A DNA stretch of 64,000 bases from Pandoraea sp. (GTDB taxonomy: Bacteria; Pseudomonadota; Gammaproteobacteria; Burkholderiales; Burkholderiaceae). The position numbers were made by a program, and so were the translations under genes. The notes under the pieces were generated by a model. The model was not told the DNA's origin. It made no database searches and saw nothing but the letters and a program-made list of their open reading frames with translations. Location of the stretch: the NCBI RefSeq assembly GCF_004297875.1, contig NZ_SCSK01000029.1, positions 25,729-89,728 of the forward strand, in the 5' to 3' direction. Of this stretch, positions 47,207 through 57,470 are shown piece by piece (the stretch's first letter is position 1; each line of letters opens with the position of its first letter).

Positions 47207-49324
47207 GTGCGAAATAGCAAGATGGTCAAACAACGCAATGCATTGCGCATGACGGCCCTGGCCGCGCTCCTGTGGGGCGCTGGCCTGCTGAGTGCGAACG
47301 CGATGACGCTGGGCAACCAGACCGTTCGTTCCGGTGCCGGCCAACCGTTGCAGGCTGATATTCAGGTCACCGACGTGACCCCGGCCGAAGCCAGCGGATT
47401 GAGCGTCAGCCTGGCGCCACGGGAGGTTTTCAACCTTACCGGCGTGAACTACGCGCCCGCGCTCGCTGACCTGAAGCTCGGCCTGACCCAAACCGGGCCG
47501 GGTCACTATGTGATTCACGTCAGCACCAGCCAGCCGGTCGCGAGCCCCTTTCTTGATCTCGTGATTGTGCTCGATTGGCGCTCGGGCCGGCAGACGAGCC
47601 CCTACACGTTGCTGATCAACAAGTCTGCCGAGCAGTCTCGCGGACGCGGCGCTGCGATCGTCGCACCGACGGCACCGTCCGAGACGGGAGCGGTGGCCCA
47701 GAGCGCTGGCTCATCGGCTGCAACCGCGCGGCAGGCGGGCAAGCGTTATGTCGTCGAGCGCGGCGATACGCTATCGGATCTGGCCGCCAAATTTGCCAGC
47801 GAAGTGCCGGGCGTGACGTCGGCACAAATGATGGCGGCCCTCTATAACGCCAACCGTGGCGCCTTCATCGGCGGCAACTCAAACCTTCTCAAGGCCGGCG
47901 CCGCATTGCAACTGCCACCGGATGGTGCGGTGCAGGCGGTTTCGCCGCAGGCCGCCAGCCGCTTCGTGGCCGAGAGTCGAGCCCAGTTCCAGGCCTACCG
48001 CGCGCGTTTGGCCGAAAGTGCAGCCAAGCAACACACTCAAGCCGCCGGCCGCAGTGCGGGCGGGACGATCGAAAAGCAGGCGCCGGCCGTAGCACCGACC
48101 GCTTCGGGCGATGAGCTGACCCTGTCCCGTCCTGAGCACGGCCTCAAGGCGGGCAATACGCCGGAAGACCGTATTGCCCGCGAAAAGGCGATTGACGAAG
48201 CGAAGGGGCGCGTCCAGGCGCTGGAAAAGAACGTCGGTGAACTTCAAAAGCTGCTGGCCCTGAAAAAGAAGCAGGCGGCGGAGCAGGCCGACGCGCAGTC
48301 TGGCGCTTCGGCCGCTGCTGCCGGTGGGGCGGCAGCCAGCAGCGCGATGGCTTCGCAGCCCGCCGCTTCGCTGTCGACAGCGGTACCGGCGGCCGCCTCG
48401 CAAGCGCCGGCGTCGGTCGTCGCGGCCCGTGAGAAGAAGGGCGCGCCCGCATTGCCGTGGTACGCCCTCAAGCGCAATCCTTATTTGTGGCCCGGTGCGG
48501 CGCTACTGGTACTGCTGCTGGCCATCCTCTGGTTCATGACGCGCCGCCGAGCGCAACCACAAGCACCGGTCGGCCAGGAAGGGCCATATGATGCGGGCGG
48601 CGACGACAGCCACGCGGCGCACGCGGATGCGGTCGCCGATGGCGATACACACAAGACGATGAACGAACGAATAACGCAGCGCATGGAAAGCGTATCCAGC
48701 GAGAGCAAGGTTGCGCTGGCGGCCGGGGCGCTCAGCGCCGGGGCCGCGCTGGAGCGGCTGGTGGCGGAAACCGAAAAGGCGCCGAGACCGGCGCCGCCGA
48801 GCGTGCAGGTCAATGGCGTAGCGCAGTTGGTTGGCGATATCGATCTGTCACTGCCGGGTCATGCCGATGAGTCGGTACGTACCGAAGCGCACACCGACAA
48901 GCCGATCGTCAGTCCCGATGAAGCGCCGTGGGGAACGGTTAATTTCACGATGGCGCCCGCTGGGGATGCTGCCGCAGCCCCGCCGTCGCCGGTTTCTCCC
49001 GACGATGCGCACGCATTGCGCGATGAGCCGGCGACGCCTTTTGCAGGGCCGGAACACGAGGAGGCTCAGTCGCTCAAGCCGTTGTCTTTCGATCTGTCGG
49101 GGTTCGACCTCGACCTGAAGGGGGCGAGTGAGAGCGATGCGATACAGGCGGGGCCGGCGCACGCCCCGCTGGCTGACACGATCCAAACCAAGCTTGAGTT
49201 GGCCAACGCCTACTTGGCGATCGGCGACAAGGCCGGCGCGCGCGAGCTGCTCGAAGAGGTGCTCAGGGATGGCGACGCGGCCGCACAATCCGAGGCGCGC
49301 AAGCGGATGGTCACACTGGGATAA
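47207..49324 (+). CDS. fimV: FimV-like pilus/cell-pole assembly protein
   Basis: FimV is an inner-membrane peptidoglycan-binding scaffold for type IV pili and polar organisation. From GTG 47207 (AAAGGGG five bases upstream) it is 705 residues; ATG 47222 gives 700. Order: signal sequence ending near ANA-MTLG, the conserved N-terminal FimV domain, a LysM domain (KRYVVERGDTLSDLAAKF), an Ala/Gln-rich region with coiled coil (about 325-355), one membrane helix (about 426-444), a long acidic cytoplasmic linker, and the C-terminal FimV/TPR-like domain (KLELANAYLAIGDKAGARELL...). It sits between asd and truA, as in other betaproteobacteria. Confidence 0.93.
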   Translation: MRNSKMVKQRNALRMTALAALLWGAGLLSANAMTLGNQTVRSGAGQPLQADIQVTDVTPAEASGLSVSLAPREVFNLTGVNYAPALADLKLGLTQTGPGHYVIHVSTSQPVASPFLDLVIVLDWRSGRQTSPYTLLINKSAEQSRGRGAAIVAPTAPSETGAVAQSAGSSAATARQAGKRYVVERGDTLSDLAAKFASEVPGVTSAQMMAALYNANRGAFIGGNSNLLKAGAALQLPPDGAVQAVSPQAASRFVAESRAQFQAYRARLAESAAKQHTQAAGRSAGGTIEKQAPAVAPTASGDELTLSRPEHGLKAGNTPEDRIAREKAIDEAKGRVQALEKNVGELQKLLALKKKQAAEQADAQSGASAAAAGGAAASSAMASQPAASLSTAVPAAASQAPASVVAAREKKGAPALPWYALKRNPYLWPGAALLVLLLAILWFMTRRRAQPQAPVGQEGPYDAGGDDSHAAHADAVADGDTHKTMNERITQRMESVSSESKVALAAGALSAGAALERLVAETEKAPRPAPPSVQVNGVAQLVGDIDLSLPGHADESVRTEAHTDKPIVSPDEAPWGTVNFTMAPAGDAAAAPPSPVSPDDAHALRDEPATPFAGPEHEEAQSLKPLSFDLSGFDLDLKGASESDAIQAGPAHAPLADTIQTKLELANAYLAIGDKAGARELLEEVLRDGDAAAQSEARKRMVTLG

Positions 49325-49351
49325 TACGCGTACCGATTGACCGTAGCTTTG

Positions 49352-49384
49352 GGCGCCGGATTGTCGTTGGCGCCTTTTCTTTTG
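49352..49384 (+). terminator. Intrinsic terminator after fimV
   Basis: GGCGCC (49352-49357) pairs with GGCGCC (49369-49374) around an 11-base loop. TTTTCTTTT follows. The stem is only six GC pairs, but the T-tract is good. It lies between fimV and truA, about 40 bases before truA. Confidence 0.65.
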
Positions 49385-49423
49385 ATCTAATGAAACCCGC
49401 GCGGCACGATGCCGCGGCGCCTT

Positions 49424-50221
49424 ATGCGAATTGCGCTTGGAATACAGTACGACGGTTTGGCCTTCTCCGGCTGGCAGGCCCAGCCGCATGGCAACACCGT
49501 ACAGGACGCGCTCGAGCGCGCCCTGGCCGCGTTCGCGGGTATGCCGGTGCAAACCCATGTGGCCGGGCGAACCGACGCGGGAGTGCACGCGCTGGGGCAG
49601 GTGGTTCACTTCGACACTCCGCTCGAGAGGGCCGATTTCGCCTGGGTTCGCGGGGCCAATGCCTTTTTGCCGAAAACGGTCGCGATCCAGTGGGCGACAC
49701 CGGTGTCGGAGGAATTCCACGCACGCTTTGCCGCTTTCGAGCGCACCTATTTTTATATGCTCTATGTCCATCCGGTGCGCGCGCCATTGCTGGAAGGCAA
49801 GTGCGGATGGCTGCACACGCCGCTCGATGTTGCGGCGATGCGGGCGGCGGTAGAATGCCTGATCGGCGAGCATGACTTTTCCGCGTTCCGTTCATCGGAA
49901 TGCCAGGCCAAGACGCCCATCAAGCACATGTATGCGATCGACATCGGCCAGCAAGGGAATTTTTACGGATTCCGCTTCCGGGCCAACGCATTCCTGCACC
50001 ATATGGTGCGCAATTTGATGGGATGCCTGGTCAGCATCGGCAAGGGCCGCCAGCCGCCGGGCTGGATGGCGGAGGTGCTGGCAAGCGGTGACCGCCGTCG
50101 CGCGGCGCCGACGTTCATGCCGGACGGGCTGTATCTTGCGCATGTCGGCTATCCTGACCAATTTCGACTGCCGCCGCCCAACTGGGCGGCGTGGCCTTAC
50201 TCGATGCCGTGGCCAACATGA
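49424..50221 (+). CDS. truA: tRNA pseudouridine(38-40) synthase
   Basis: Converts uridines 38-40 of the tRNA anticodon arm to pseudouridine. The 265-residue product has the catalytic D51 in [12 protein letters not shown], plus [16 protein letters not shown] at the N-terminus, [15 protein letters not shown], and [16 protein letters not shown] 49424 matches the usual N-terminus; ATG 49409 would add five residues. The stop overlaps the trpF start (ATGA). Confidence 0.95.
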   Translation: MRIALGIQYDGLAFSGWQAQPHGNTVQDALERALAAFAGMPVQTHVAGRTDAGVHALGQVVHFDTPLERADFAWVRGANAFLPKTVAIQWATPVSEEFHARFAAFERTYFYMLYVHPVRAPLLEGKCGWLHTPLDVAAMRAAVECLIGEHDFSAFRSSECQAKTPIKHMYAIDIGQQGNFYGFRFRANAFLHHMVRNLMGCLVSIGKGRQPPGWMAEVLASGDRRRAAPTFMPDGLYLAHVGYPDQFRLPPPNWAAWPYSMPWPT

Positions 50222-50874
50222 CAACACGCACCCGGATCAAAATTTGCGGTCTTTCCCAAGCGGCGGACATCGACCACGCCGTGGCGCTGGGTGTCGATGC
50301 GATCGGCCTGGTCTTTTATCCGCCGAGCCCGCGCCACGTCTCGATCGAACAGGCTGCCGCGCTGGCGAGCCGGGTGCCGCCGTTCGTCACCGTCGTCGGG
50401 CTGTTCGTCAACGCTACGCCGGATGAAATCAGCCGCACCGTCGCGCGGGTACCGCTGGGCCTGTTGCAGTTTCACGGCGACGAATCGGCCGAGCAATGCG
50501 TCGCGGGAGCCCAGGCCGCGGGCGGGCGTCCGTGGCTGCGCGCGTTGCGGGTTGGCCCCGACACGAAAAGTGCCGCGGATTTGCTACAATCTGCCAATGA
50601 TTACGCTGCCGGGAAGGGCATTTTGCTCGATGCTCTGGTCGAAGGATACGGCGGCGGGGGGAAGGTCTTCGATTGGTCACTTATTCCAAAAGAACTCGCG
50701 CGTCGGGCCGTTTTAAGTGGTGGCTTGAACGCGCACAATGTCGCTGACGCCATTGCGCGTGTGCGGCCCTATGCCGTGGATGTCTCAAGCGGCGTGGAGT
50801 CCGCGCGTGGCGTGAAAGATCACGCCCGTATGGCGGCCTTCGTGCGCGCGGTTCGCGCTGCGGACGCCCGATAA
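50218..50874 (+). CDS. trpF: Phosphoribosylanthranilate isomerase
   Basis: Third step of tryptophan synthesis after anthranilate. The 218-residue TIM barrel has the catalytic Cys in [44 protein letters not shown] with the catalytic Asp, and the phosphate-binding [14 protein letters not shown] and DVSSGVES. It overlaps truA by four bases and precedes trpB. Confidence 0.96.
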   Translation: MTTRTRIKICGLSQAADIDHAVALGVDAIGLVFYPPSPRHVSIEQAAALASRVPPFVTVVGLFVNATPDEISRTVARVPLGLLQFHGDESAEQCVAGAQAAGGRPWLRALRVGPDTKSAADLLQSANDYAAGKGILLDALVEGYGGGGKVFDWSLIPKELARRAVLSGGLNAHNVADAIARVRPYAVDVSSGVESARGVKDHARMAAFVRAVRAADAR

Positions 50875-50924
50875 TCAAAGCCGTTGGCGGCAATGCCTGC
50901 GGCCCCCTTGCGGTGAGTGACACT

Positions 50925-52121
50925 ATGTACGATTTCCCCGATGCTCGAGGCCATTTCGGCCCATACGGCGGCGTTTTCGTCTCAGAAACGCTGATCCACG
51001 CGCTCGACGAATTGCGCGATGCCTATCAGAAGTGCCAGCGCGATCCGGCATTCCAGGAAGAATTTCATTACGAACTGAAGCATTACGTCGGTCGCCCATC
51101 CCCCATCTATCATGCCAAGCGCTGGAGTCAGGAGCTTGGCGGCGCGCAGATTTACCTCAAGCGCGAAGATCTCAATCACACCGGCGCGCACAAGATCAAT
51201 AACGTGATCGGCCAAGCACTACTGGCCCGCCGCATGGGCAAGCCGCGCGTGATCGCGGAGACCGGCGCCGGACAGCACGGCGTGGCCACTGCCACCATCG
51301 CCGCGCGCTTCGGCATGGAGTGCGTCGTGTACATGGGCTCGGAAGACGTCAAGCGGCAGGCCGCCAACGTCTACCGCATGCAATTGCTGGGCGCGCGGGT
51401 GGTGCCGGTCGAATCCGGGTCGAAAACACTCAAGGACGCGCTCAACGAGGCGATGCGCGACTGGGTGACCAACGTCGAAAACACTTTCTACATCATCGGC
51501 ACGGTGGCCGGGCCCCATCCTTACCCGATGCTGGTGCGCGATTTTCAGAGCGTCATTGGCGAGGAGTGCAAACTGCAAATGCCCGAATTGACCGGCCGCC
51601 AGCCCGATTACGTGCTGGCCTGCGTCGGCGGCGGTTCCAATGCGATGGGGATCTTCTACCCCTACCTCGACCATGCAGATGTCAAGCTGATCGGCGTGGA
51701 AGCCGCCGGCGAGGGCATTGCCACCGGCCATCATGCGGCGGCGCTGGTGGGGGGCACGCCAGGCGTGCTGCACGGCAATCGCACCTATTTGCTGCAAGAC
51801 GCCAACGGCCAGATCCTGGAGACGCATTCGATCTCGGCCGGGCTGGACTATCCTGGTGTGGGCCCCGAGCATGCCTGGCTCAAAGACAGCCATCGCGCGG
51901 AATATGTCGCGGTCACCGACACCGAGGCGCTGCAAGCGTTTCACGATTGCTGCCGCATCGAGGGCATCATCCCGGCGCTGGAGTCGAGCCACGCGCTGGC
52001 CTATGCCTGCAAGCTGGCGCCGAAGCTGCCCAAGGACAAGCAGGTGCTGGTCAACCTGTCCGGGCGCGGCGATAAGGACATGCATACGGTGATGGCCGTC
52101 GCGGGCAAGGAAACGCCATAG
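50925..52121 (+). CDS. trpB: Tryptophan synthase beta chain
   Basis: PLP enzyme that joins indole and serine to form tryptophan. From ATG 50925 it is 398 residues, with the PLP Schiff-base lysine K90 in [11 protein letters not shown], the catalytic Glu in [13 protein letters not shown], and the phosphate-binding [10 protein letters not shown]. An in-frame GTG at 50913 would add four residues. GGTGAG at 50912-50917 suits ATG 50925 as a ribosome site. trpA lies downstream, separated by a DNA methyltransferase gene. Confidence 0.95.
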   Translation: MYDFPDARGHFGPYGGVFVSETLIHALDELRDAYQKCQRDPAFQEEFHYELKHYVGRPSPIYHAKRWSQELGGAQIYLKREDLNHTGAHKINNVIGQALLARRMGKPRVIAETGAGQHGVATATIAARFGMECVVYMGSEDVKRQAANVYRMQLLGARVVPVESGSKTLKDALNEAMRDWVTNVENTFYIIGTVAGPHPYPMLVRDFQSVIGEECKLQMPELTGRQPDYVLACVGGGSNAMGIFYPYLDHADVKLIGVEAAGEGIATGHHAAALVGGTPGVLHGNRTYLLQDANGQILETHSISAGLDYPGVGPEHAWLKDSHRAEYVAVTDTEALQAFHDCCRIEGIIPALESSHALAYACKLAPKLPKDKQVLVNLSGRGDKDMHTVMAVAGKETP

Positions 52122-52161
52122 TGCGACCGACCTCCGTGACGACAGTGAGCATCGACACGCC

Positions 52162-53010
52162 ATGACGCGCTCCGATAGTCTTGCCAGCGAGCCGGCTGCT
52201 CCGCCGCTCATCGGTGCGTCGGTGTCGATTCGCAACGCCGATTTTCTTGCCAGCGCCGCGGAGGTCGCCGATGGCTCGGTCGACCTGATTCTGGCCGACC
52301 CTCCCTACGGTCTTGGCAAGGATTACGGCAACGATTCGGACATGCGCTCCGGCGACGATTTTCTCGCCTGGACGTATGGCTGGCTCGACCTGGCGATCCC
52401 CAAGCTCAGGGCGTCCGGTTCCCTCTACATTTTCTGCACCTGGCAGTACGCGCCCGAGCTGTTCGTATTTCTCAAGCGGCGCATGCTGATGATCAACGAA
52501 ATCATCTGGGATCGGCGCGTCCCGAGCATGGGGGGCACCACGCGCCGCTTCAGCTCGGTGCATGACAACATTGGTTTTTTCGCGGTCTCGAAAGACTATT
52601 ATTTCAATCTCGATGCGGTGCGCATCCCCTACGATCCGATCACCAAGAAAGCGCGCAGCCGACGCATATTCGAGGGCAGCAAATGGCTCGAGCTCGGCTA
52701 CAACCCGAAAGATTTGTGGTCGGTCTCGCGCTTGCACCGGCAGGATCTGGAGCGCGTGGATCATCCGACCCAAAAGCCGCTCGACATTATCGAGCGCATG
52801 GTGCTGGCCACCTGCCCGCCGGACGGACTGGCGCTCGACCCTTTCATGGGCAGCGGCACGACCGCGGTCGCGTGCGCGCGCCACGGGCGCCGCTTCATCG
52901 GCTACGAAATCAACCCGCAATACTGCGCACTCGCCCATCAACGCATTCAACAACTGGAAAACCATGTCCCGCATACAAGCGACCTTTCAGGCACTGCAAG
53001 CGCAGGGTAA
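52162..53010 (+). CDS. Beta-class DNA methyltransferase (probable N6-adenine, orphan)
   Basis: A 282-residue amino-methyltransferase. Catalytic motif IV DPPY is at 46-49 ([17 protein letters not shown]). A target-recognition region follows, and the SAM-binding motif [10 protein letters not shown] is near 226-234, the order of the beta class that includes CcrM. The CcrM-type C-terminal extension is missing. No restriction gene lies nearby, so it is probably a solitary, possibly regulatory methylase. Its last 47 bases overlap trpA in another frame. N4-cytosine specificity cannot be excluded; the recognition site is unknown. Confidence 0.92.
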   Translation: MTRSDSLASEPAAPPLIGASVSIRNADFLASAAEVADGSVDLILADPPYGLGKDYGNDSDMRSGDDFLAWTYGWLDLAIPKLRASGSLYIFCTWQYAPELFVFLKRRMLMINEIIWDRRVPSMGGTTRRFSSVHDNIGFFAVSKDYYFNLDAVRIPYDPITKKARSRRIFEGSKWLELGYNPKDLWSVSRLHRQDLERVDHPTQKPLDIIERMVLATCPPDGLALDPFMGSGTTAVACARHGRRFIGYEINPQYCALAHQRIQQLENHVPHTSDLSGTASAG

Positions 53011-53800
53011 AAAAGGACTGATCCCCTTTATGACGGCCGGCGACCCCGAACCGGCGTGGACCGTCGACCTGATGCACGCACTGGCCGACAACGGCGCCGA
53101 CGTGATCGAACTCGGTGTGCCATTTTCCGATCCGATGGCCGACGGGCCGGTGATTCAGCGCGCCTCGGAGCGCGCCCTGGCCAAGGGCGTCAGCCTGGCA
53201 CAGGTACTCGACAATGTGGCGGCGTTTCGACGCAAGAATTCACACACGCCAGTCGTGCTGATGGGGTACGCCAATCCGATCGAGCGCATGGGGCTCGAGG
53301 CGTTCGCGCAGCGCGCCCAGGCAGCCGGGGTCGACGGCGTGCTGGTCGTCGATTACCCGCCCGAGGAGAGTGGCGCGTTTGCCGCGCAGATGCGGGCGCA
53401 TGAACTCGACCCGATTTTCCTGCTGGCGCCGACCTCGACCGACGAGCGGATCGCGGCAGTCGCCAAACTGGCCAGCGGCTACGTCTACTACGTGTCGCTC
53501 AAAGGGGTGACAGGCGCCGCGCATCTGGATCTCGACAGCGTGGCCGGCAAGATTCCGCAGATCAAGCGGCACGTCAACGTGCCGGTCGGCGTCGGCTTCG
53601 GCATCCGCGATGCCCAGACGGCCGCCGCGATTGGACAAGTGGCCGACGCCGTGGTGATCGGCAGCAGGATCATTCAACTGCTCGAAGACGCCACGCGCGA
53701 TCAGGACGACCAAAGTGCCGCGAAAGCGGTAAAATCGCTGGCTGAATTCATTGCCGGGATTCGTGTTGCACTGGATGAAACGGCTGCAACCCGTAAATAA
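52964..53800 (+). CDS. trpA: Tryptophan synthase alpha chain
   Basis: Cleaves indole-3-glycerol phosphate to indole, which is channelled to TrpB. The 278-residue TIM barrel has the catalytic E49 and D60 in [44 protein letters not shown], and the phosphate-binding [16 protein letters not shown] 52964 lies 47 bases inside the upstream methyltransferase gene with a weak GGAAAA site, so translation is probably coupled. Confidence 0.95.
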   Translation: MSRIQATFQALQAQGKKGLIPFMTAGDPEPAWTVDLMHALADNGADVIELGVPFSDPMADGPVIQRASERALAKGVSLAQVLDNVAAFRRKNSHTPVVLMGYANPIERMGLEAFAQRAQAAGVDGVLVVDYPPEESGAFAAQMRAHELDPIFLLAPTSTDERIAAVAKLASGYVYYVSLKGVTGAAHLDLDSVAGKIPQIKRHVNVPVGVGFGIRDAQTAAAIGQVADAVVIGSRIIQLLEDATRDQDDQSAAKAVKSLAEFIAGIRVALDETAATRK

Positions 53801-53816
53801 CGGCCAAGGAGAGACG

Positions 53817-54692
53817 ATGAGTTGGCTCGATAAACTGTTGCCGCCGAAGATCAAGCAAACCGATCCGGCTCAACGCAACAAGAGCATTCCCGAGGGGCTG
53901 TGGGTCAAGTGCCCGTCGTGCGAGGCCGTGCTGTATCGCAATGACGTCGAGGCAAACCTGCACGTTTGCCCCAAATGCGACCACCATATGCGCATCAATG
54001 CGCGCGAGCGCCTGGACAGCCTGCTCGATCCGGAAGGGCGCTATGAGATCGGCCAGGAAATCGTTCCGGTCGATGCGCTGAAATTCAAGGATAGCCGCAA
54101 GTATCCGGAGCGCATCAAGGAAGCCATGGAAGACACCGGTGAGACCGATGCCATGGTGGTCATGGGCGGAGCGATCCATACGCTACCGGTGGTCGTCGCC
54201 TGCTTCGAATTTGGTTTCATGGGCGGCTCGATGGGTTCGGTGGTCGGCGAGCGCTTCACGCGTGGCGCACAAAATGCCATCGAGCAGGGCGTGCCGTTCA
54301 TTTGCATCACTGCCTCCGGCGGCGCACGCATGCAGGAGAGCCTGCTTTCCCTGATGCAGATGGCCAAAACCACCGCCATGCTGACCAAGTTGTCGGAAGC
54401 AAAGTTGCCCTTCATTTCCGTGCTGACTGATCCGACCATGGGCGGCGTGTCGGCCAGTTTCGCCTTTTTGGGCGACGTCGTGATTGCCGAACCCCGGGCG
54501 TTGGTTGGATTTGCCGGCCCGCGCGTGATCGAGCAGACCGTGCGGGAAACGTTGCCGGAAGGATTTCAGCGCGCCGAATTTTTGCTGCAAAAGGGCGCGA
54601 TCGACATGATTGTCGACCGTCGCAAGTTGCGTGAGGAAATCGCCCGGCTGATCGCCCTGATGGAGCGCCAACCCGCCGATGCCGTGGCCTGA
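53817..54692 (+). CDS. accD: Acetyl-CoA carboxylase carboxyltransferase subunit beta
   Basis: With AccA, transfers carboxyl from biotin to acetyl-CoA to make malonyl-CoA. The 291-residue product has the zinc ribbon C32-x2-C35 and C51-x2-C54 ([21 protein letters not shown]). The crotonase-like carboxyltransferase domain includes [19 protein letters not shown] and [29 protein letters not shown] is a strong ribosome site. Downstream of trpA by 16 bases, the usual trpA-accD-folC order. Confidence 0.96.
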   Translation: MSWLDKLLPPKIKQTDPAQRNKSIPEGLWVKCPSCEAVLYRNDVEANLHVCPKCDHHMRINARERLDSLLDPEGRYEIGQEIVPVDALKFKDSRKYPERIKEAMEDTGETDAMVVMGGAIHTLPVVVACFEFGFMGGSMGSVVGERFTRGAQNAIEQGVPFICITASGGARMQESLLSLMQMAKTTAMLTKLSEAKLPFISVLTDPTMGGVSASFAFLGDVVIAEPRALVGFAGPRVIEQTVRETLPEGFQRAEFLLQKGAIDMIVDRRKLREEIARLIALMERQPADAVA

Positions 54693-54726
54693 GCGCAGTT
54701 CGAATCCAGCGTAAAATTCAGTCTCC

Positions 54727-54757
54727 AGCGCGGCGGCGTCCGCGCTTTGTTTTTTTG
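54727..54757 (+). terminator. Intrinsic terminator between accD and folC
   Basis: AGCGCGG (54727-54733) / CCGCGCT (54740-54746) with a 6-base loop is followed by TTGTTTTTTT, ending only nine bases before the folC ATG. It would end the trp-accD transcript. Because it covers the folC ribosome-binding region, folC expression must rely on read-through or another start. Confidence 0.8.
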
Positions 54758-54765
54758 CCTGTCCC

Positions 54766-56064
54766 ATGCCGACTTTTCCAACGCTTTCCCCTTGGCTTGA
54801 ATATCTGGAAACTGCCCATCCGGTGGGTATCGACATGGGACTCGCCCGTATCGGCAAGGTCAAGCAGGCCTTGGGGCTGAGCTTCGCCTGCCCGGTGTTT
54901 ACCGTGGGCGGCACCAACGGCAAGGGCTCGACCTGTGCGCTGCTCGAAGCGATGCTGCTGGCCGCCGGTTATAAGGTCGGCTGCCATACGTCGCCGCACT
55001 TGCTGGCATTCAACGAGCGGGCGCGCATCAATGGCGAGATTGCCAGCGACGAACAGTTGCTGCCGCATTTCGAAGCAGTCGAGTCGGCCAGATGCAGTTT
55101 CCCCGAGCCGGTATCGCTGACCTATTTCGAATTCACCACGCTGGCGATCATGCATCTGTTCGCCGCCAGCGGCCTGGACGCCGTGATCCTGGAGGTCGGC
55201 CTGGGCGGGCGACTCGACGCGGTCAATATCATCGACACGGACTGCGCCATCGTCACCAGCATCGACATCGATCACGCCAGCTATCTGGGGGACACCCGGG
55301 AAAAAATCGGCTTCGAGAAGGCCGGCATCTTCCGCACTGGCCGGCCGGCGATTTGCAGCGATCCCGTGCCGCCGCAATCGTTGATCGACCATGCGCAGGA
55401 GATCGACGCCGACCTCTGGCTGTTTGGCCGCGATTTCAATTACCAGGGTGACAAGCAGCAATGGAGTTATGGCGGACGCAGTCTGCGCCGGGCGGCGCTC
55501 GCCTATCCGGCCCTGCGCGGCGCCAATCAACTGCTGAACGCGGCCGCGGCGCTGGCCGCGTTGGAGGCGATGCGGGACCGTCTGCCAGTCAGCGCGCAGG
55601 ACATGCGGCGCGGCCTGGCGGCGGCCGAATTGCCGGGGCGCTTCCAGGTGCTGCCGGGCCAGCCGGCCGTCGTGCTGGATGTTGCCCACAACCCGCATGC
55701 TGCAGCCGTGCTGGGGCAGAATCTCGACAGCATGGGTTACTTCCCTTACACGCACGTGGTATTCGGGGCCATGCAGGACAAGGATATCGACGGCATCCTC
55801 AAGCATCTGGTGGACAAGGTCGATCACTGGTACCTGAGCGCGCTGCCGACGACGCGCGCGGCCACGCCCGAGGTATTGGAGCAAAAGCTCCTGGCGGCCG
55901 GTTTCCGTGCGGATGCCGATCATTCAGTGCAGCGCTTCGCATCGCCCGGGCAGGCTTATCTCGAGGCACGAAAAGTGGCTCGCGACAATGATAGAATCGT
56001 GGTTTTCGGATCGTTCTATACCGTTGCAGGCGTAATTGCCCAACGCAAGTTGGAGCGCCATTGA
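54766..56064 (+). CDS. folC: Bifunctional folylpolyglutamate / dihydrofolate synthase
   Basis: Adds glutamate to dihydropteroate and folates. The 432-residue Mur-ligase-type protein has the ATP-binding VGGTNGKGSTCALLEAML (about 48-65), SPHLLAFNERARING, LEVGLGGRLDAVNII, the metal/ATP His in SIDIDHASYLGD, and GRFQVLPGQPAVVLDVAHNPHAA. No clear ribosome site is visible because a terminator hairpin sits immediately upstream. Confidence 0.95.
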   Translation: MPTFPTLSPWLEYLETAHPVGIDMGLARIGKVKQALGLSFACPVFTVGGTNGKGSTCALLEAMLLAAGYKVGCHTSPHLLAFNERARINGEIASDEQLLPHFEAVESARCSFPEPVSLTYFEFTTLAIMHLFAASGLDAVILEVGLGGRLDAVNIIDTDCAIVTSIDIDHASYLGDTREKIGFEKAGIFRTGRPAICSDPVPPQSLIDHAQEIDADLWLFGRDFNYQGDKQQWSYGGRSLRRAALAYPALRGANQLLNAAAALAALEAMRDRLPVSAQDMRRGLAAAELPGRFQVLPGQPAVVLDVAHNPHAAAVLGQNLDSMGYFPYTHVVFGAMQDKDIDGILKHLVDKVDHWYLSALPTTRAATPEVLEQKLLAAGFRADADHSVQRFASPGQAYLEARKVARDNDRIVVFGSFYTVAGVIAQRKLERH

Positions 56065-56134
56065 ATGACCGACACACTGGAATTGGGCGCATGACGGCTA
56101 ATGCCGGTTTTTCCGCTACGACCTGAGCCTCGCC

Positions 56135-56893
56135 ATGGGATTGTTCTCCTTCCGCAAAAAAGAAGTCGAATCTGTGACTCCCAAGCGCGGCAGTCGCGCC
56201 CGTACGCCGCGCACTGCGGCAGTGGGCGAATATAGCGCGCACCCGCAGGTCGACCCCTTGTTGCCCGAAAAGCAACGTGCGCGCCGCCGCCTGGTGGGCG
56301 CACTGGCACTCGTGCTGGCAGCCGTCATCGTGCTGCCGATGGTGCTCGATTCCAAGCCGAAGCCGGCGACTGGCGATATCGCAATCGAAATCCCGAACCA
56401 GAACCAGGCCATGCCGCCCGTGACGGTCCCCGCGACCCAGCAAAGTCTGGACAAGGGCGAGAGCGTCGTGCCGGACGCCGCCAAATCCGGTACGCCAGCC
56501 AATCCGCCAGCCGATGCGCCGGCCGACAAAACGAACAAGACCGCGCCCAGCGCGGCGCCGCGTGCCGTGGCGCCGGTCGTGACGGACAAACCGGCACCGG
56601 CGCAAGCCGAACCGCAGACGAGCAAGCCAGCGCCGGCCACTACGGCCACCACAGACAAGGCCGGCCATTTCGTCATTCGCATTGGCGCGTTTGCCGATCA
56701 TCAGCGCGCCATGAACTGGCTGAGCAAACTGAAAGCCGCCAAAGTGCCGAGCTACGTCGAACAACGCAAAATCAATGGCCGCACGCTGTTCCTGTTGCGG
56801 GCGGGGCCGTTCAAGGACAAAGCCGGCGCCGAGGATGCCGCGCGCCAGGTGCGCCGCATTGGCCTGCAGGCTCAGATAGCCGAGGTCTCCTGA
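56135..56893 (+). CDS. SPOR-domain cell-division-associated protein (DedD-like)
   Basis: A 252-residue bitopic membrane protein. It has a basic cytoplasmic N-terminus (about 1-52), one membrane helix (about 54-71, GALALVLAAVIVLPMVL), a Pro/Ala-rich periplasmic linker (about 75-175), and a C-terminal SPOR domain (about 178-252, FVIRIGAFADHQRAMNWLSKL...). SPOR domains bind denuded glycan at the septum. The folC-dedD-cvpA-purF order is the widespread one. Confidence 0.88.
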   Translation: MGLFSFRKKEVESVTPKRGSRARTPRTAAVGEYSAHPQVDPLLPEKQRARRRLVGALALVLAAVIVLPMVLDSKPKPATGDIAIEIPNQNQAMPPVTVPATQQSLDKGESVVPDAAKSGTPANPPADAPADKTNKTAPSAAPRAVAPVVTDKPAPAQAEPQTSKPAPATTATTDKAGHFVIRIGAFADHQRAMNWLSKLKAAKVPSYVEQRKINGRTLFLLRAGPFKDKAGAEDAARQVRRIGLQAQIAEVS

Positions 56894-56894
56894 G

Positions 56895-57413
56895 TTGGTC
56901 GGCGCGACTCATGGTGCCATTCTGACCAGTGTCGATTATCTCGCGCTGGTGATCGTGGCCGGGTCGATGCTGCTGGGGATGTGGCGTGGATTCCTGCGGG
57001 AAGTATTCGCCCTGATCGGCTGGGTGGTGGCGTTTTTCGTGGCGCGGGCCCTGGCCCCCACGATCGCCCACTGGCTGCCCGGCGACCTGCCCGGGCGCGA
57101 GGTCACACAAGGTTTGCTGGCGTTTGTGCTGGTGTTCGTGGCGGTGGTGTTTCTGGCCGGTATCGTCAACACCCTGCTGGGTAAGCTGGCGGAGATTTCC
57201 GGCCTGCGGCCCGCCGATCGTGGCCTGGGCATGTTGTTCGGCATTGTGCGCGGCGTGGTGATCCTGATGATTCTGGTTTGCGCCGCCCGCTTGACCGACG
57301 CGCCGCAGCAACCGTTCTGGCAACAATCGCTGCTGCGGCCCTATGTCGAACAGGGGTTGCAGGCGCTCAGGCCGTTCCTGCCGGACGCCTTGGCGCAGTA
57401 CGTGCCGACGTGA
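56895..57413 (+). CDS. cvpA: CvpA family membrane protein
   Basis: A 172-residue protein with four predicted membrane helices (about 13-35, 37-57, 72-95, 112-133) and the family core GMWRGFLREVFALIGWVVAFFVA. In E. coli cvpA precedes purF and affects colicin V production and envelope tolerance. TTG 56895 is the best start: it lies one base after the dedD stop, with GAGG upstream, and no ATG or GTG is available early in the frame. A CTG at 56922 cannot be excluded. Confidence 0.88.
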   Translation: MVGATHGAILTSVDYLALVIVAGSMLLGMWRGFLREVFALIGWVVAFFVARALAPTIAHWLPGDLPGREVTQGLLAFVLVFVAVVFLAGIVNTLLGKLAEISGLRPADRGLGMLFGIVRGVVILMILVCAARLTDAPQQPFWQQSLLRPYVEQGLQALRPFLPDALAQYVPT

Positions 57414-57470
57414 GCGCGTATCGGCTGGCGTCACGTCAAGATTTCGATGTTTTTTTGAAGGACTCATGCC

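Noticed and set aside
52162..53010. Restriction-modification system
   Set aside because: No endonuclease-like gene adjoins the methyltransferase; both neighbours are trp genes.
54727..54757. Repeat-element or origin-like structure before folC
   Set aside because: The simple GC stem with a T-tract is adequately explained as an intrinsic terminator.
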